Assembly (NCBI GenBank): GCA_945874155.1
Contig: CAMCFO010000023.1
Span: 1 to 44,222 of the forward strand
Reading direction: 5' to 3'
From: an uncultured Bacteroidales bacterium
GTDB taxonomy: Bacteria; Bacteroidota; Bacteroidia; Bacteroidales; UBA932
Length of the DNA stretch: 44,222 nucleotides
Shown here: positions 26,531-35,022 of the stretch, piece after piece
How positions within the stretch are numbered: position 1 is the first letter of the stretch
Layout of the letters: each line of letters opens with the position of its first letter
Made by a program: the position numbers and the translations under genes
Notes under the pieces: generated by a model
Database searches by the model: none
Seen by the model: the letters and a program-made list of their open reading frames with translations, nothing else
What the model was told of the DNA's origin: nothing

Positions 26531-26567
26531 AGGGCACTGTAATGCCTGGAAGGCATTACAGTGCCCT
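26531..26567 (-). repeat. 17-bp perfect hairpin containing the infB stop codon
   Basis: Arms AGGGCACTGTAATGCCT (26531-26547) and its exact complement (26551-26567) are separated by GGA. The infB stop TAA (26556-26558) lies inside the hairpin. It precedes the real terminator and has no U-tract of its own. Confidence 0.75.
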
Positions 26568-29414
26568 CTTGATTTCAACAATCTGGTAAGCCTCCACAAT
26601 GTCGCCCACCTTGATGTCATTATAATTTGCGATGTTAAGTCCGCAATCCTGTCCGGAAAGCACCTCCTTGACATCATCCTTGAACCTCTTGAGTGAACCG
26701 AGCTCGCCGGTATAGACCACGATTCCGTCGCGAATCACACGCACCTTCGCAGTCTTGGTCAGTTTGCCCTCGCGAACGATACATCCTGCGATGGTTCCCA
26801 CCTTGGAAATCTTGAATGTTTCCATAACCTCCGCAGTGGCAGAGACTTCCTCCTTCTTCTCCGGCTCAAGCATACCTTCGATACCGCTCTTGAGCTCGTT
26901 GATGCAGTCGTAGATGACAGAGTAGAGACGAATCTCGATTTCCTCCTTCTCAGCCAACTTGCGCGCGGATGGCACAGGACGCACCTGGAAACCTATGATA
27001 ATCGCATCGGAAGCCGCAGCCAGCAGAATATCCGATTCTGAAATGGCTCCCACAGCCTTGTGAATCACATTCACGCGCACCTCCTCTGTGGAAAGTTTGA
27101 TGATGGAATCTGAAAGCGCCTCCACAGAACCGTCCACGTCTCCCTTGACGATGACATTCAGTTCCTTGAAGTTGCCGATAGCAATACGGCGTCCGATTTC
27201 CTCCAGAGTCATATGTTTCTGAGTCTTGATGCCCTGGATGCGGATGAGCTGCTCCCTCTTGTTGGCGATATCCCTGGCTTCCTTCTCGTCTGCCATAATG
27301 TTGAAGGTCTCACCTGCTGTAGGCGCACCGTTGAGTCCGAGCACAGAAACCGGGGTGGAAGGTCCTGCCACGTCCACTTTCTGTCCTCTCTCATTGAACA
27401 TTGCCTTGATGCGTCCCGTAAAGCAGCCTGAAAGCATCACGTCACCCACCTTCATCGAACCGTTCTGCACCAGCACCGTTGCCAGATATCCGCGGCCCTT
27501 GTCGAGTGAAGATTCAATCACAGCTCCTGTAGCCCTGCGTTTAGGGTTGGCCTTGAGGTCGAGCAAATCAGCCTCAAGCAGCACCTTGTCCAGCAGCAGG
27601 TCCACATTGATACCCTTCTTTGCGGAAATCTCCTGGCACTGGTATTTTCCGCCCCAGTCCTCCACGAGAATGTTCATATTGGAAAGCTGCTCGCGAATCT
27701 TGTCCGGATTTGCGCCCGGCTTGTCTATTTTGTTGATGGCAAACACCATAGGCACACCTGCAGCCTGCGCGTGGCTGATTGCCTCCACAGTCTGAGGCAT
27801 TATCGCGTCGTCAGCCGCAATGATGATGATTGCAAGGTCAGTCATCTTCGCACCACGGGCACGCATAGCCGTGAAGGCTTCGTGACCAGGAGTGTCGAGG
27901 AAGGTAATGCGGCGTCCATTAGGCAGTTTCACATTGTAGGCACCGATATGCTGGGTGATACCACCTGCCTCTCCTGCAATCACATTGGACTTTCTGATGT
28001 AGTCCAGCAGGGAAGTCTTACCGTGGTCCACGTGGCCCATCACCGTAATCACAGGCGGCCTTGGCACGAGATCCTCCTCAGTGTCGGCATCTTCCGCTTC
28101 AATGGCCTCCGTAAGGTTGGCGGTCACGAACTCAACTTCATAGCCGAACTCCTCTGCCACAAGCACGAGAGTCTCGGCATCCAGCCTCTGGTTGATGGAC
28201 ACCATAAGTCCCAAGCTCATACAAGCAGCAATCACCTTGGTAACAGGGGTATTGTCCATAAGGGTGGCAAGGTCGTTCACGGTCACGAATTCAGTGACCT
28301 TGAGCACCTTCTTGTCCATCTCCATCTGCTCCATCTCCTCCTGCATCCTGTCTGCGATGGCCTCTCTCTTCTCCCTTCTCCTCTTGGCTCCGAAACTGCT
28401 CTTCTGCTTGTTCTCGTTCATCCTGGCGTAGGTCTCCTTGATCTGCTTCTGGATTTCCTTCTGCATCTCCTCTGCTTCAGCCTCGGTCATAGCCGGACGG
28501 AACTTCTCCTTGTTGCGGTTGCGTCCGCCCTTTCCTGCGTTGTCAGCATTGCGTGAGGCATTTCTGCCCTGCTGGTTTTGGTTCTGGTTCCGGCGGTCCT
28601 GCTTGTCCTTGTTGTTCTTGTCTTTCTTGCCGCCCTGGTTCTGGGAGTCAATCTTGGTGATGTCCACCTTCTGGCTCTGTCCAGGCTTGATTCTTTCCCT
28701 CTTTCCCTTCTTTTTGGAGGTCTCGAAACGGCTCAGGTCAATCTTGCCCGTCACCTTCGGACCAGCAAGTCTCTGAACTTCAATCACTGCCTCCTGAGGT
28801 TCCCTGACGGCAGGTCCCTCCTTTTCTTCAGATTCTTTCTCGGCAGGGTTGTACACGGTTTGAGGCTCTTCCTCCTTTTCGGAAACACCCCCGTCTTCCT
28901 CAGGTTTATCCGCAACCGGAGTTTCCGGTTCTGCCTCCACAAGGGGCTCCGGTTCCACAACGGACTCCGGCTCCGCAACGGGCTCCGGCACCACAATCTC
29001 AGGCTCCGGCTCCGCAACAGGTTCCGGTTCCACTGCCTCAGGCTCAGGTTGCGCAACCTCCGGCTCCACTACGGGCTCGGCAGCTTTAACGGCAGGCTTG
29101 TCGGACTGCGAATTGATTACATTGGTCTTGATTAGGATTTCCTTTTCTGCAGGATCCTCCTCCTCGGCCGTAGGATTTTTCTTCTTGGAACTGTCAATCA
29201 TCTCCTTGAGCTTGGTCGCCACCTTTTCCGAATCCTGCTTCATAGCCTGGTCGCCGCCGAATTTTGCCTGCAACACAGGGAGAAATTCGTCTGAAACCTT
29301 GAAATTCGGGTCATTGGAAGAGATGCCGGCCCCTTTCTCATTGAGGAACTCGATAAGGGTGCCCAAACCGATGTTGAACTGTCTTGTAAGTTTGCTTAAT
29401 CTGATTTCTGCCAT
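26556..29414 (-). CDS. infB: Translation initiation factor IF-2
   Basis: IF-2 is the GTPase that places initiator tRNA on the ribosome. The start [16 protein letters not shown] at 29414 gives 952 residues; a TTG five codons upstream is in frame but unlikely. The N-terminal IF2_N-like domain is followed by a long Pro/Glu/Val-rich repeat (about 115-190) and a Lys/Arg/Asn/Gln-rich linker, then the G domain with [22 protein letters not shown] and NKIDKPGA, and the C-terminal beta-barrel and initiator-tRNA-binding domains. It is the last gene of rimP-nusA-infB. Confidence 0.98.
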   Translation of the reverse strand: MAEIRLSKLTRQFNIGLGTLIEFLNEKGAGISSNDPNFKVSDEFLPVLQAKFGGDQAMKQDSEKVATKLKEMIDSSKKKNPTAEEEDPAEKEILIKTNVINSQSDKPAVKAAEPVVEPEVAQPEPEAVEPEPVAEPEPEIVVPEPVAEPESVVEPEPLVEAEPETPVADKPEEDGGVSEKEEEPQTVYNPAEKESEEKEGPAVREPQEAVIEVQRLAGPKVTGKIDLSRFETSKKKGKRERIKPGQSQKVDITKIDSQNQGGKKDKNNKDKQDRRNQNQNQQGRNASRNADNAGKGGRNRNKEKFRPAMTEAEAEEMQKEIQKQIKETYARMNENKQKSSFGAKRRREKREAIADRMQEEMEQMEMDKKVLKVTEFVTVNDLATLMDNTPVTKVIAACMSLGLMVSINQRLDAETLVLVAEEFGYEVEFVTANLTEAIEAEDADTEEDLVPRPPVITVMGHVDHGKTSLLDYIRKSNVIAGEAGGITQHIGAYNVKLPNGRRITFLDTPGHEAFTAMRARGAKMTDLAIIIIAADDAIMPQTVEAISHAQAAGVPMVFAINKIDKPGANPDKIREQLSNMNILVEDWGGKYQCQEISAKKGINVDLLLDKVLLEADLLDLKANPKRRATGAVIESSLDKGRGYLATVLVQNGSMKVGDVMLSGCFTGRIKAMFNERGQKVDVAGPSTPVSVLGLNGAPTAGETFNIMADEKEARDIANKREQLIRIQGIKTQKHMTLEEIGRRIAIGNFKELNVIVKGDVDGSVEALSDSIIKLSTEEVRVNVIHKAVGAISESDILLAAASDAIIIGFQVRPVPSARKLAEKEEIEIRLYSVIYDCINELKSGIEGMLEPEKKEEVSATAEVMETFKISKVGTIAGCIVREGKLTKTAKVRVIRDGIVVYTGELGSLKRFKDDVKEVLSGQDCGLNIANYNDIKVGDIVEAYQIVEIKRAL

Positions 29415-29495
29415 ATATAAACTGTCCAAATAATACCTTTAGAATTGTTTTGCAAATGCAAACCATGATGCGGCGAAAGTCCGATGCCCGGTCGC

Positions 29496-30740
29496 CTATT
29501 CAAACTCTGCGCTGAGAATCTTGCGTATATCCTCCACGGTTTCGTCCTCAAGGTCAGCCCTGCGTGCCAGGTCGTCCGGTGCGATGGCGAGAACACTCTT
29601 TGCGGTGTCGCATCCTATGGACTTGAGTTTGTCGATAATCCACTGGTCAATCTCGTTGTCGAATTCGTCGAGAAGTACGTCTTCCTCGTCTGCATCAGCC
29701 GTGTCAGTCTTAGGAGTATCTCTCCAGACTTCGATTTCCTTGTCCACGAGCATACCGGCCAGCTTGATGTTCACACCACCGCGACCGATGCCCTTGGTAA
29801 CCTCCTCAGGCAGCATATAAACCTTGAGTTTGCCGTCCTCGCCGGTGCTGATGGACGATATCTTGGCTGGACTGAGGGCTCTGGTGATGAGCAGCTGGGT
29901 GTTGGAAGTCCAAGGAATCACATCGATATTCTCGTTTCTGAGCTCTCTCACGATCCCTATGATACGAGAACCCTTCACACCTATGCAGGCTCCGATCGGG
30001 TCAATTCTGTCGTCATAGGACTCCACGGCCACCTTTGCCCTCTGTCCCGGGATGCGTACAACCTTCTTGATGGTGATTAGTCCGTCGTAGATCTCAGGCA
30101 CTTCGGCTTCGAAAAGTTTTGCAAGGAACTCGTTTGTGACACGCGAAAGGGTGATGACAGGAGTGGTGTTCTTCATTTCCACAGACTTGATGATGGCCTT
30201 CACGGAGTCGCCTTTCTTGAAGTGCTCGCCCGGAATCTGCTCGGCCTTCGGCAACTTGAGTTCGTTGCCGTCCTCGTCGAGTATGATGACTTCCTTGGAC
30301 CACGGCTGGTGTACCTCTCCGCTGAAGAGCTGTCCGACCTTCTCCTTGTATTTGTTGTAGAGATTGGCCTTTTCCAAATCCATTATGCGGCCCTGGAGGT
30401 TCTGGCGGATGTTGAGTATTCCTCTGCGTCCGAAGTCCTTCATCTCAATCCTCTTGGCGAAGGTCTCTCCGATTTCGTAGTCGTCTCCGTCAGCATTGAC
30501 CTCCTCAATTGAAATCTGGGTGTTGGGGTCCTCGACTTCTTCGACAACCTCCCTGTTCCAATAGATTTCGCAGTCTCCCTTGTCGATGTTGATGATGACG
30601 TCGAAATTGTCGGCACTGCCGTAAACCTTTGCAATCTGGGTTCTGAACACGTCCTCGAGCACACCCATCATTGTAGGGCGGTCGATGTTCTTCTGATTCT
30701 TGAATTCCGCAAAAGCGTCCTTAAGTTCAATCTTTTCCAT
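29496..30740 (-). CDS. nusA: Transcription termination/antitermination factor NusA
   Basis: NusA binds RNA polymerase and nascent RNA to modulate pausing and termination. The 414-residue protein has the N-terminal polymerase-binding domain, S1-like region (SGEVHQP to VKAIIKS), KH1 (DPIGACIGVKGSRIIGIVREL) and KH2 (GRGGVNIKLAGMLV). The tail has one acidic helical segment with a helix-hairpin-helix look (GCDTAKSVLAIAPDDLARR). It lies 14 bases after rimP and 81 bases before infB. Confidence 0.97.
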   Translation of the reverse strand: MEKIELKDAFAEFKNQKNIDRPTMMGVLEDVFRTQIAKVYGSADNFDVIINIDKGDCEIYWNREVVEEVEDPNTQISIEEVNADGDDYEIGETFAKRIEMKDFGRRGILNIRQNLQGRIMDLEKANLYNKYKEKVGQLFSGEVHQPWSKEVIILDEDGNELKLPKAEQIPGEHFKKGDSVKAIIKSVEMKNTTPVITLSRVTNEFLAKLFEAEVPEIYDGLITIKKVVRIPGQRAKVAVESYDDRIDPIGACIGVKGSRIIGIVRELRNENIDVIPWTSNTQLLITRALSPAKISSISTGEDGKLKVYMLPEEVTKGIGRGGVNIKLAGMLVDKEIEVWRDTPKTDTADADEEDVLLDEFDNEIDQWIIDKLKSIGCDTAKSVLAIAPDDLARRADLEDETVEDIRKILSAEFE

Positions 30741-30754
30741 ATAATTAGTTACTG

Positions 30755-31219
30755 TTAAAATTCAATGTGGGGACGGACTGCATTCACCCGGTCCATAGGG
30801 AAAGTCTCCGTGAGCATAAGCGTTTCCTTCTTCTTGCTGCCTTCGACCTTGCGTACCGCCTTGTGTTCCAAAGTGATGCCGGCCTCGTCCACTGCCTTGA
30901 GCAGCGCCTGGAACCTGTGGCCTCCCTTGAGACTCACCTCCACCTGCGTGCCTATGGCCTTGATGTACTGGCGCAGAACCTTGAAAGGCTGGTCCAGTCC
31001 GGCTGAGGTGACTGTGAGTGAATAATCCTCGACCTCCCTGTCGAAATGTTCCTCGAAAGCGCGGCTGAGTTCCACACAGTCATCCAGAACTACAGTTCCT
31101 TCCTCCGACTCGATTGTGAGGACAATGTCGTTGTCTGCCGAAACATTTATATCGACAATAAAACATTTCCGTGCAACGACAGCAGGCAAAATAGCATCTT
31201 GTATCTCCGAAACCTTCAT
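30755..31219 (-). CDS. rimP: Ribosome maturation factor RimP
   Basis: RimP helps assemble the 30S subunit. The 154-residue product has the two-domain RimP layout: VLDDCVELSRAFEEHFD and YSLTVTSAGLDQPFK are the recognisable parts, the latter matching the usual EVSSPGLDRPL segment. The C-terminal SH3-like domain is shorter and less conserved. It is the first gene of the operon, with a leader of about 100 bases. Confidence 0.93.
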   Translation of the reverse strand: MKVSEIQDAILPAVVARKCFIVDINVSADNDIVLTIESEEGTVVLDDCVELSRAFEEHFDREVEDYSLTVTSAGLDQPFKVLRQYIKAIGTQVEVSLKGGHRFQALLKAVDEAGITLEHKAVRKVEGSKKKETLMLTETFPMDRVNAVRPHIEF

Positions 31220-31295
31220 TGTACAAATCCCTTTGATAGTTTCTCGAGAGATGGCGCCGTCCAGACTTTTCTATGGTCGTTTGCGGGCACAAAAT

Positions 31296-31315
31296 AAGGG
31301 GACAACCGTCCCCTT
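31296..31315 (-). promoter_or_regulatory. Leader hairpin upstream of rimP
   Basis: AAGGGGAC (31296-31303) and GTCCCCTT (31308-31315) pair perfectly across a 4-base loop. It would form near the 5' end of the rimP-nusA-infB transcript. It could be an attenuator, as NusA operons are often self-regulated; there is only a weak T-rich stretch after it. Confidence 0.45.
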
Positions 31316-31329
31316 CATCTCTCACGGTG

Positions 31330-31361
31330 CAAAGGTATGAAAAAAGTATTACCTTTGCAAA
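31330..31361 (-). promoter_or_regulatory. Promoter of rimP-nusA-infB (TTTG-N20-TACCTTTG)
   Basis: On the minus strand the -33 box TTTG (31358-31361) and -7 box TACCTTTG (31330-31337) are 20 bases apart, matching the Bacteroidetes housekeeping consensus exactly. Confidence 0.8.
31350..31357 (+). promoter_or_regulatory. Putative -7 box for lpxD
   Basis: TACCTTTG on the plus strand matches TAnnTTTG and lies 73 bases before the lpxD ATG. It is inside the spacer of the divergent rimP promoter. Confidence 0.5.
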
Positions 31362-31375
31362 TAATTTGAAAGAAG

Positions 31376-31415
31376 CAGGCATATTGAGTGTCAATCAGGC
31401 ACATTGAGTGTCAAT
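31376..31415 (+). repeat. Two tandem 20-bp repeats in the lpxD leader, each with an ATTGA-N3-TCAAT palindrome
   Basis: The unit CAGGCAYATTGAGTGTCAAT occurs at 31376-31395 and 31396-31415, with 19 of 20 identical positions. Each unit contains the dyad ATTGAGTGTCAAT, the kind of symmetry seen in operators, and two dyads spaced two DNA turns apart. They lie between the putative lpxD -7 box and the start codon. Confidence 0.6.
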
Positions 31416-31429
31416 ATATAAAAGGTATT

Positions 31430-32434
31430 ATGGAACTGACAGCAGGACAAATTGCAGAAGTGCTCAATGGCGAAGTCGAAGGCGACCGCGAGGCGAAAGT
31501 GACCACATTTGCAAGAATTGAAAGCGGCAAGCCGGGAAGCATCTCTTTTTACGCCAATCCCAAATATGAAAAATATGTCTATTCGAGCAAGGCGACAATA
31601 ATCATAGTGAACAAGAGTTTCGAGCCGATGGAAAGCGTGACGGCTACTCTGGTGAGGGTGGATGATGCGTATTCGGCAGTTGCAGCCTTGCTGGATTATG
31701 TGACAGCAGAGAGGAAAAAGTACTGCCGTCATCGTGGAAGACATTGTCACATAGCGTTTTCATCCAAGATTGGCAAAAAAGTCTATGTGGGCGACTGCAG
31801 CTTCATAGGCAAAAAGGCAAAAGTGGGCGATTTCACGAAAATCTACGAACAGGTCTATATCGGCGAGGGAGTCGAGATAGGCAGCAGATGCATCATTTAT
31901 CCGGGAGTGAAAATATATCCGGGAATGAAAATCGGCAACAATGTCATCATCCACGCCAATGCTGTAATAGGTGCGGACGGTTTCGGATTTGCTCCGCTTG
32001 AGGACGGGACTTACCGCAAAATCCAGCACACCGGCAATGTCATAATAGGCAACGACGTGGAAATTGGGGCCAACACCTGCATAGACAAGTCCCAGATCGG
32101 GTCCACCATCATCAATGACGGTGTGAAAATTGACAATCTCTGCCAGATTGCTCATAATGTCGAGGTGGGCAGGAATACCGTAATGAGCGCAATGGTGGGC
32201 ATAGCCGGGTCCACGAAGGTGGGTGAGCACTGCATTTTCGCTGGGCAGGTGGGCATTGCTAACGGGCTCACCGTGGCATCCAACACCACCGTAGGGGCTC
32301 AATCCGGAATCATCAGCAGCATCAAGACTGAAGGCGAGGTGCTGTTCGGAACTCCTGCACTCAAACATAGGGAATTCTTGAGGGCTTATGCTGTATTCAG
32401 ACGCAACGGAAGGAGCGGCGGCAAACAGGACTGA
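31430..32434 (+). CDS. lpxD: UDP-3-O-acylglucosamine N-acyltransferase LpxD
   Basis: LpxD adds the second 3-hydroxyacyl chain, on nitrogen, to UDP-3-O-acyl-glucosamine in lipid A synthesis. The start MELTAGQIAEVLNG at 31430 gives 334 residues; a longer start at 31388 would read through the tandem repeat and is less likely. The N-terminal uridine-binding domain is followed by a left-handed beta-helix of hexapeptide repeats with catalytic H242 (QIAHNVEVG). A Cys/His-rich segment YCRHRGRHCHIAF (about 98-110) marks the domain junction. It heads the lpx cluster. Confidence 0.95.
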   Translation: MELTAGQIAEVLNGEVEGDREAKVTTFARIESGKPGSISFYANPKYEKYVYSSKATIIIVNKSFEPMESVTATLVRVDDAYSAVAALLDYVTAERKKYCRHRGRHCHIAFSSKIGKKVYVGDCSFIGKKAKVGDFTKIYEQVYIGEGVEIGSRCIIYPGVKIYPGMKIGNNVIIHANAVIGADGFGFAPLEDGTYRKIQHTGNVIIGNDVEIGANTCIDKSQIGSTIINDGVKIDNLCQIAHNVEVGRNTVMSAMVGIAGSTKVGEHCIFAGQVGIANGLTVASNTTVGAQSGIISSIKTEGEVLFGTPALKHREFLRAYAVFRRNGRSGGKQD

Positions 32435-32465
32435 AAAAGAAATTCCATTTTTCATTAATTATTAT

Positions 32466-32473
32466 TATCTTTG
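32466..32473 (+). promoter_or_regulatory. Putative -7 box for lpxC
   Basis: TATCTTTG matches TAnnTTTG and lies in the AT-rich 98-base gap between lpxD and lpxC, 60 bases before the lpxC ATG. It suggests lpxC-lpxA can be transcribed apart from lpxD. Confidence 0.55.
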
Positions 32474-32532
32474 CGCCCCAATGTGCCGACGCATAGACGA
32501 AATGCTTCTGCAAGGCCCTGAAAATTAAGACT

Positions 32533-33441
32533 ATGACATATCAGACAACTATAAAGAAAGAATATACATTCGAGGGGAAAGGCCTGCATAGCGGCAAGAT
32601 TTCGAAGATGAAACTCAAACCCGCAGCGGCCGGAACCGGCATACGTTTCGTGCGTGTGGACATTGGCCCGGATGCCTTGGTTGAGGCTCTTGCAACGAAT
32701 GTATCATCCACAGCCCGCAGCACCACTCTTTCCCAGGGTGAGGCCAGCATTCAAACCATAGAGCATCTTCTTTCGGCTCTGACAGGTCTGGGTGTGGACA
32801 ATGTGGAGGTGGAAATTGACAATGTGGAGGCACCGATACTGGACGGTAGCGCAAAGCCTTATACGGATGCGATTTGTGCGGACGGACTCCAGATTCTTGA
32901 CGAACCTCGGAAATTTATCGAAATCGACAGGGTATTCGAATGGACCAACCCGGAAACTGGAGCATATCTCCGTCTGGAGCCTTCTGAGACCACTGAATAC
33001 AATCTCAAGATAGATTTCAATTCCAAGGTTATGGGCGTTCAGCAGGCTCACTGGAATCCTTCGGTTGACTTTGCCACTGAAATAGCACCTTGCAGGACAT
33101 TCTGCTTTTTCCACGAAATCGAATATCTCCTCGCGCACAACCTAATCAAGGGAGGGGATGTGGACAATGCTCTCGTGATAGTGGAGCACCCGGTGCCTGA
33201 AGAACGCATAAAGCAGCTTGGAGCGATGATAGGCAGGCCTGAAATCAAGGTCAAGGATGGCTATCTTGTGGACTCCCTGCATTTCAGCAATGAGTGTTCA
33301 AGACACAAGATGCTGGACCTCATCGGCGACCTCAGGCTCACCGGAGGTTTCCTCAAGGCAAATGTAACAGCCTTCAAATCAGGACATACAATCAACACCA
33401 AGGTAGCCCGCATGGTCTGCGAGGCCCTCGCAACAAAATAA
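32533..33441 (+). CDS. lpxC: UDP-3-O-acyl-GlcNAc deacetylase LpxC, without FabZ domain
   Basis: LpxC is the zinc deacetylase for the committed step of lipid A synthesis. Zinc ligands and catalytic residues line up with the family: H78 in TIEHLLSAL, H258 and D262 in HKMLDLIGDL, and H285 in SGHTINTKV. At 302 residues it ends right after the deacetylase domain. In many Bacteroidetes LpxC is fused to a C-terminal FabZ dehydratase (about 460 residues); here the stop comes at the domain border and lpxA starts 6 bases later, with no FabZ remnant between. No frameshift is visible. Confidence 0.96.
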   Translation: MTYQTTIKKEYTFEGKGLHSGKISKMKLKPAAAGTGIRFVRVDIGPDALVEALATNVSSTARSTTLSQGEASIQTIEHLLSALTGLGVDNVEVEIDNVEAPILDGSAKPYTDAICADGLQILDEPRKFIEIDRVFEWTNPETGAYLRLEPSETTEYNLKIDFNSKVMGVQQAHWNPSVDFATEIAPCRTFCFFHEIEYLLAHNLIKGGDVDNALVIVEHPVPEERIKQLGAMIGRPEIKVKDGYLVDSLHFSNECSRHKMLDLIGDLRLTGGFLKANVTAFKSGHTINTKVARMVCEALATK

Positions 33442-33447
33442 ACGAAT

Positions 33448-34263
33448 ATGAGTACAAAGATTCATCCGCTTGCCTGCGTCCACCCGAATGCCAAACTCGG
33501 CGAAAATGTGGAAGTGGGCCCATACGCTTATATTGACGAATTTGTCGAAATCGGAGACAACTGCAAAATCCTTCCCCACGCCACCATTTTCAACTATGTG
33601 AAGATGGGCAAAAACTGTAGCATTTTCCCGGGGGCCGTTGTGGGAGCCATTCCTCAGGACCTCAAATTCGACGGAGAAGTGACCTATGTGGAACTGGGAG
33701 ACAATGTGACAGTGCGTGAATGTGCCACCATCAACCGAGGCACCAAAGCCAGCGGCAAGGGGGTTACAAAGGTCGGCAGCAACACCCTGCTTATGTCCTA
33801 CACCCACGTGGCTCACGATTGCACAGTGGGAAATCACTGTATTCTCGTTAGTTACGTTGGTATCGCTGGTGAAACCGACGTGGACGACTGGGCAATACTC
33901 GGCGGCAGCACCGTGGCGCACCAGTTCTCAAAAATCGGCAAGCACGCTATGGTCGGCGGCGGCTCCAAAATCAACAAGGACATTCCGCCTTACGTGCTCT
34001 GCGGACGTGAGCCTCTCACTTATGCCGGAGTGAACTTGGTGGGACTTCGCAGGAGGGGTTTCACTTCGGAGCAGATTCGCAACATCAAGGATATGTATGA
34101 TGTGATTTATAATTCCGGAATGAATGTGAGCGATGCCCTCGACAAGATTGAGATCGGATTCCCGGACTGCGAGGAGAAACAGACTATTGTTAGTTTTATT
34201 CGCAATTCGCATCGGGGGATTATTAAGGGGCCTGTCAATACTGTCAAAGGCGAAGTGGATTGA
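33448..34263 (+). CDS. lpxA: UDP-GlcNAc O-acyltransferase LpxA
   Basis: LpxA makes the first acyl transfer, to the 3-OH of UDP-GlcNAc. The 271-residue protein is a left-handed beta-helix of hexapeptide repeats (from IHPLACVHPNAKLG to GKHAMVGGGSKINKD) with catalytic H123 in HVAHDCTVG, followed by a C-terminal helical domain (GLRRRGFTSEQIRNIK). It lies 6 bases after lpxC, so the two are surely co-transcribed. Confidence 0.97.
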   Translation: MSTKIHPLACVHPNAKLGENVEVGPYAYIDEFVEIGDNCKILPHATIFNYVKMGKNCSIFPGAVVGAIPQDLKFDGEVTYVELGDNVTVRECATINRGTKASGKGVTKVGSNTLLMSYTHVAHDCTVGNHCILVSYVGIAGETDVDDWAILGGSTVAHQFSKIGKHAMVGGGSKINKDIPPYVLCGREPLTYAGVNLVGLRRRGFTSEQIRNIKDMYDVIYNSGMNVSDALDKIEIGFPDCEEKQTIVSFIRNSHRGIIKGPVNTVKGEVD

Positions 34264-34324
34264 TTTTGTTTAAAATCATTCATTTCTGCGTTACGCTTCC
34301 TCGGCTAAATCCTCACAACCGGAA

Positions 34325-35011
34325 ATGATTCTGCTAAGTACGGCATATTTGCCACCGATTGAATATCTGGCTGCAATAGCCACGCAATACAGCTTCCGTC
34401 CGGGCTCGTCCGACACGGAGGCTGCTCGCGTTTCAATCGAAGCCTGCGAACATTATCAGAAACAGTCCTGGCGCAACCGTTGCCGCATACTCGCCGGGGA
34501 CGGTCCCCAAGACCTGAACATACCTGTAGTCCACGATGATTTCGGCAAGCCGATTTCGCAGATGCGCATAGACTGGACCACGGACTGGCTCACGAGGCAC
34601 AAGCGGGCCATAGTCTCAGCCTACGGCACCTCACCCTATTTCGAATATTACCGGGATGAGCTTTTCGAGATTATGGATGCGAGACCTTCCCTGTTGCTGG
34701 ACTTCAACACTTCCATACTGAAATTTCTGTTGCGTAAGACCGGCATCAAGGCTGAGACAGAATATACCCTTGACTTTTGCCGTCCGGGTTCATTCGGGGA
34801 GGAGTCTTGTTACGGGCATAATCCTTCACTTGACCTTAGGGATGCCATTCATCCCAAACGTCCTAATACCATACTTTCGGATCTGGGGCTGGACAAGCCT
34901 TACTGGCAGGTTTTCTCGGACCGTTTCGGCTTTGTCAAAGGGCTGTCAGTCATAGACTTGCTCTTCAATGAAGGGCCAGACAGCATACTTTGGCTGAAGG
35001 GACTGTCCTGA
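34325..35011 (+). CDS. WbqC-like family protein
   Basis: The 228-residue soluble protein has the WbqC-family pattern: an N-terminal STAYLPPIEYLAAIA, then EHYQKQSWRNRCRIL, a segment with LNIPVV, and late FGFVKGLSVIDLLFNEGP. WbqC-like proteins are found near O-antigen and glycan genes, but their reaction is not established. It lies 61 bases after lpxA on the same strand, in keeping with an envelope-glycan role, and it is convergent with the NamZ-like gene. An imperfect terminator (arms 34994-35001 and 35019-35026) spans both gene ends. Confidence 0.82.
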   Translation: MILLSTAYLPPIEYLAAIATQYSFRPGSSDTEAARVSIEACEHYQKQSWRNRCRILAGDGPQDLNIPVVHDDFGKPISQMRIDWTTDWLTRHKRAIVSAYGTSPYFEYYRDELFEIMDARPSLLLDFNTSILKFLLRKTGIKAETEYTLDFCRPGSFGEESCYGHNPSLDLRDAIHPKRPNTILSDLGLDKPYWQVFSDRFGFVKGLSVIDLLFNEGPDSILWLKGLS

Positions 35012-35022
35012 GGAAAGCCCCT

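Noticed and set aside
26114..26677. Full 187-residue open frame as a real sigma factor
   Set aside because: Its first third is the antisense-frame reading of infB and its terminator; only the region-4 part resembles a sigma factor.
29415..29429. TTG start five codons before infB
   Set aside because: MAEIRLSK at 29414 is the usual N-terminus type for this family, and the TTG codon has no supporting context.
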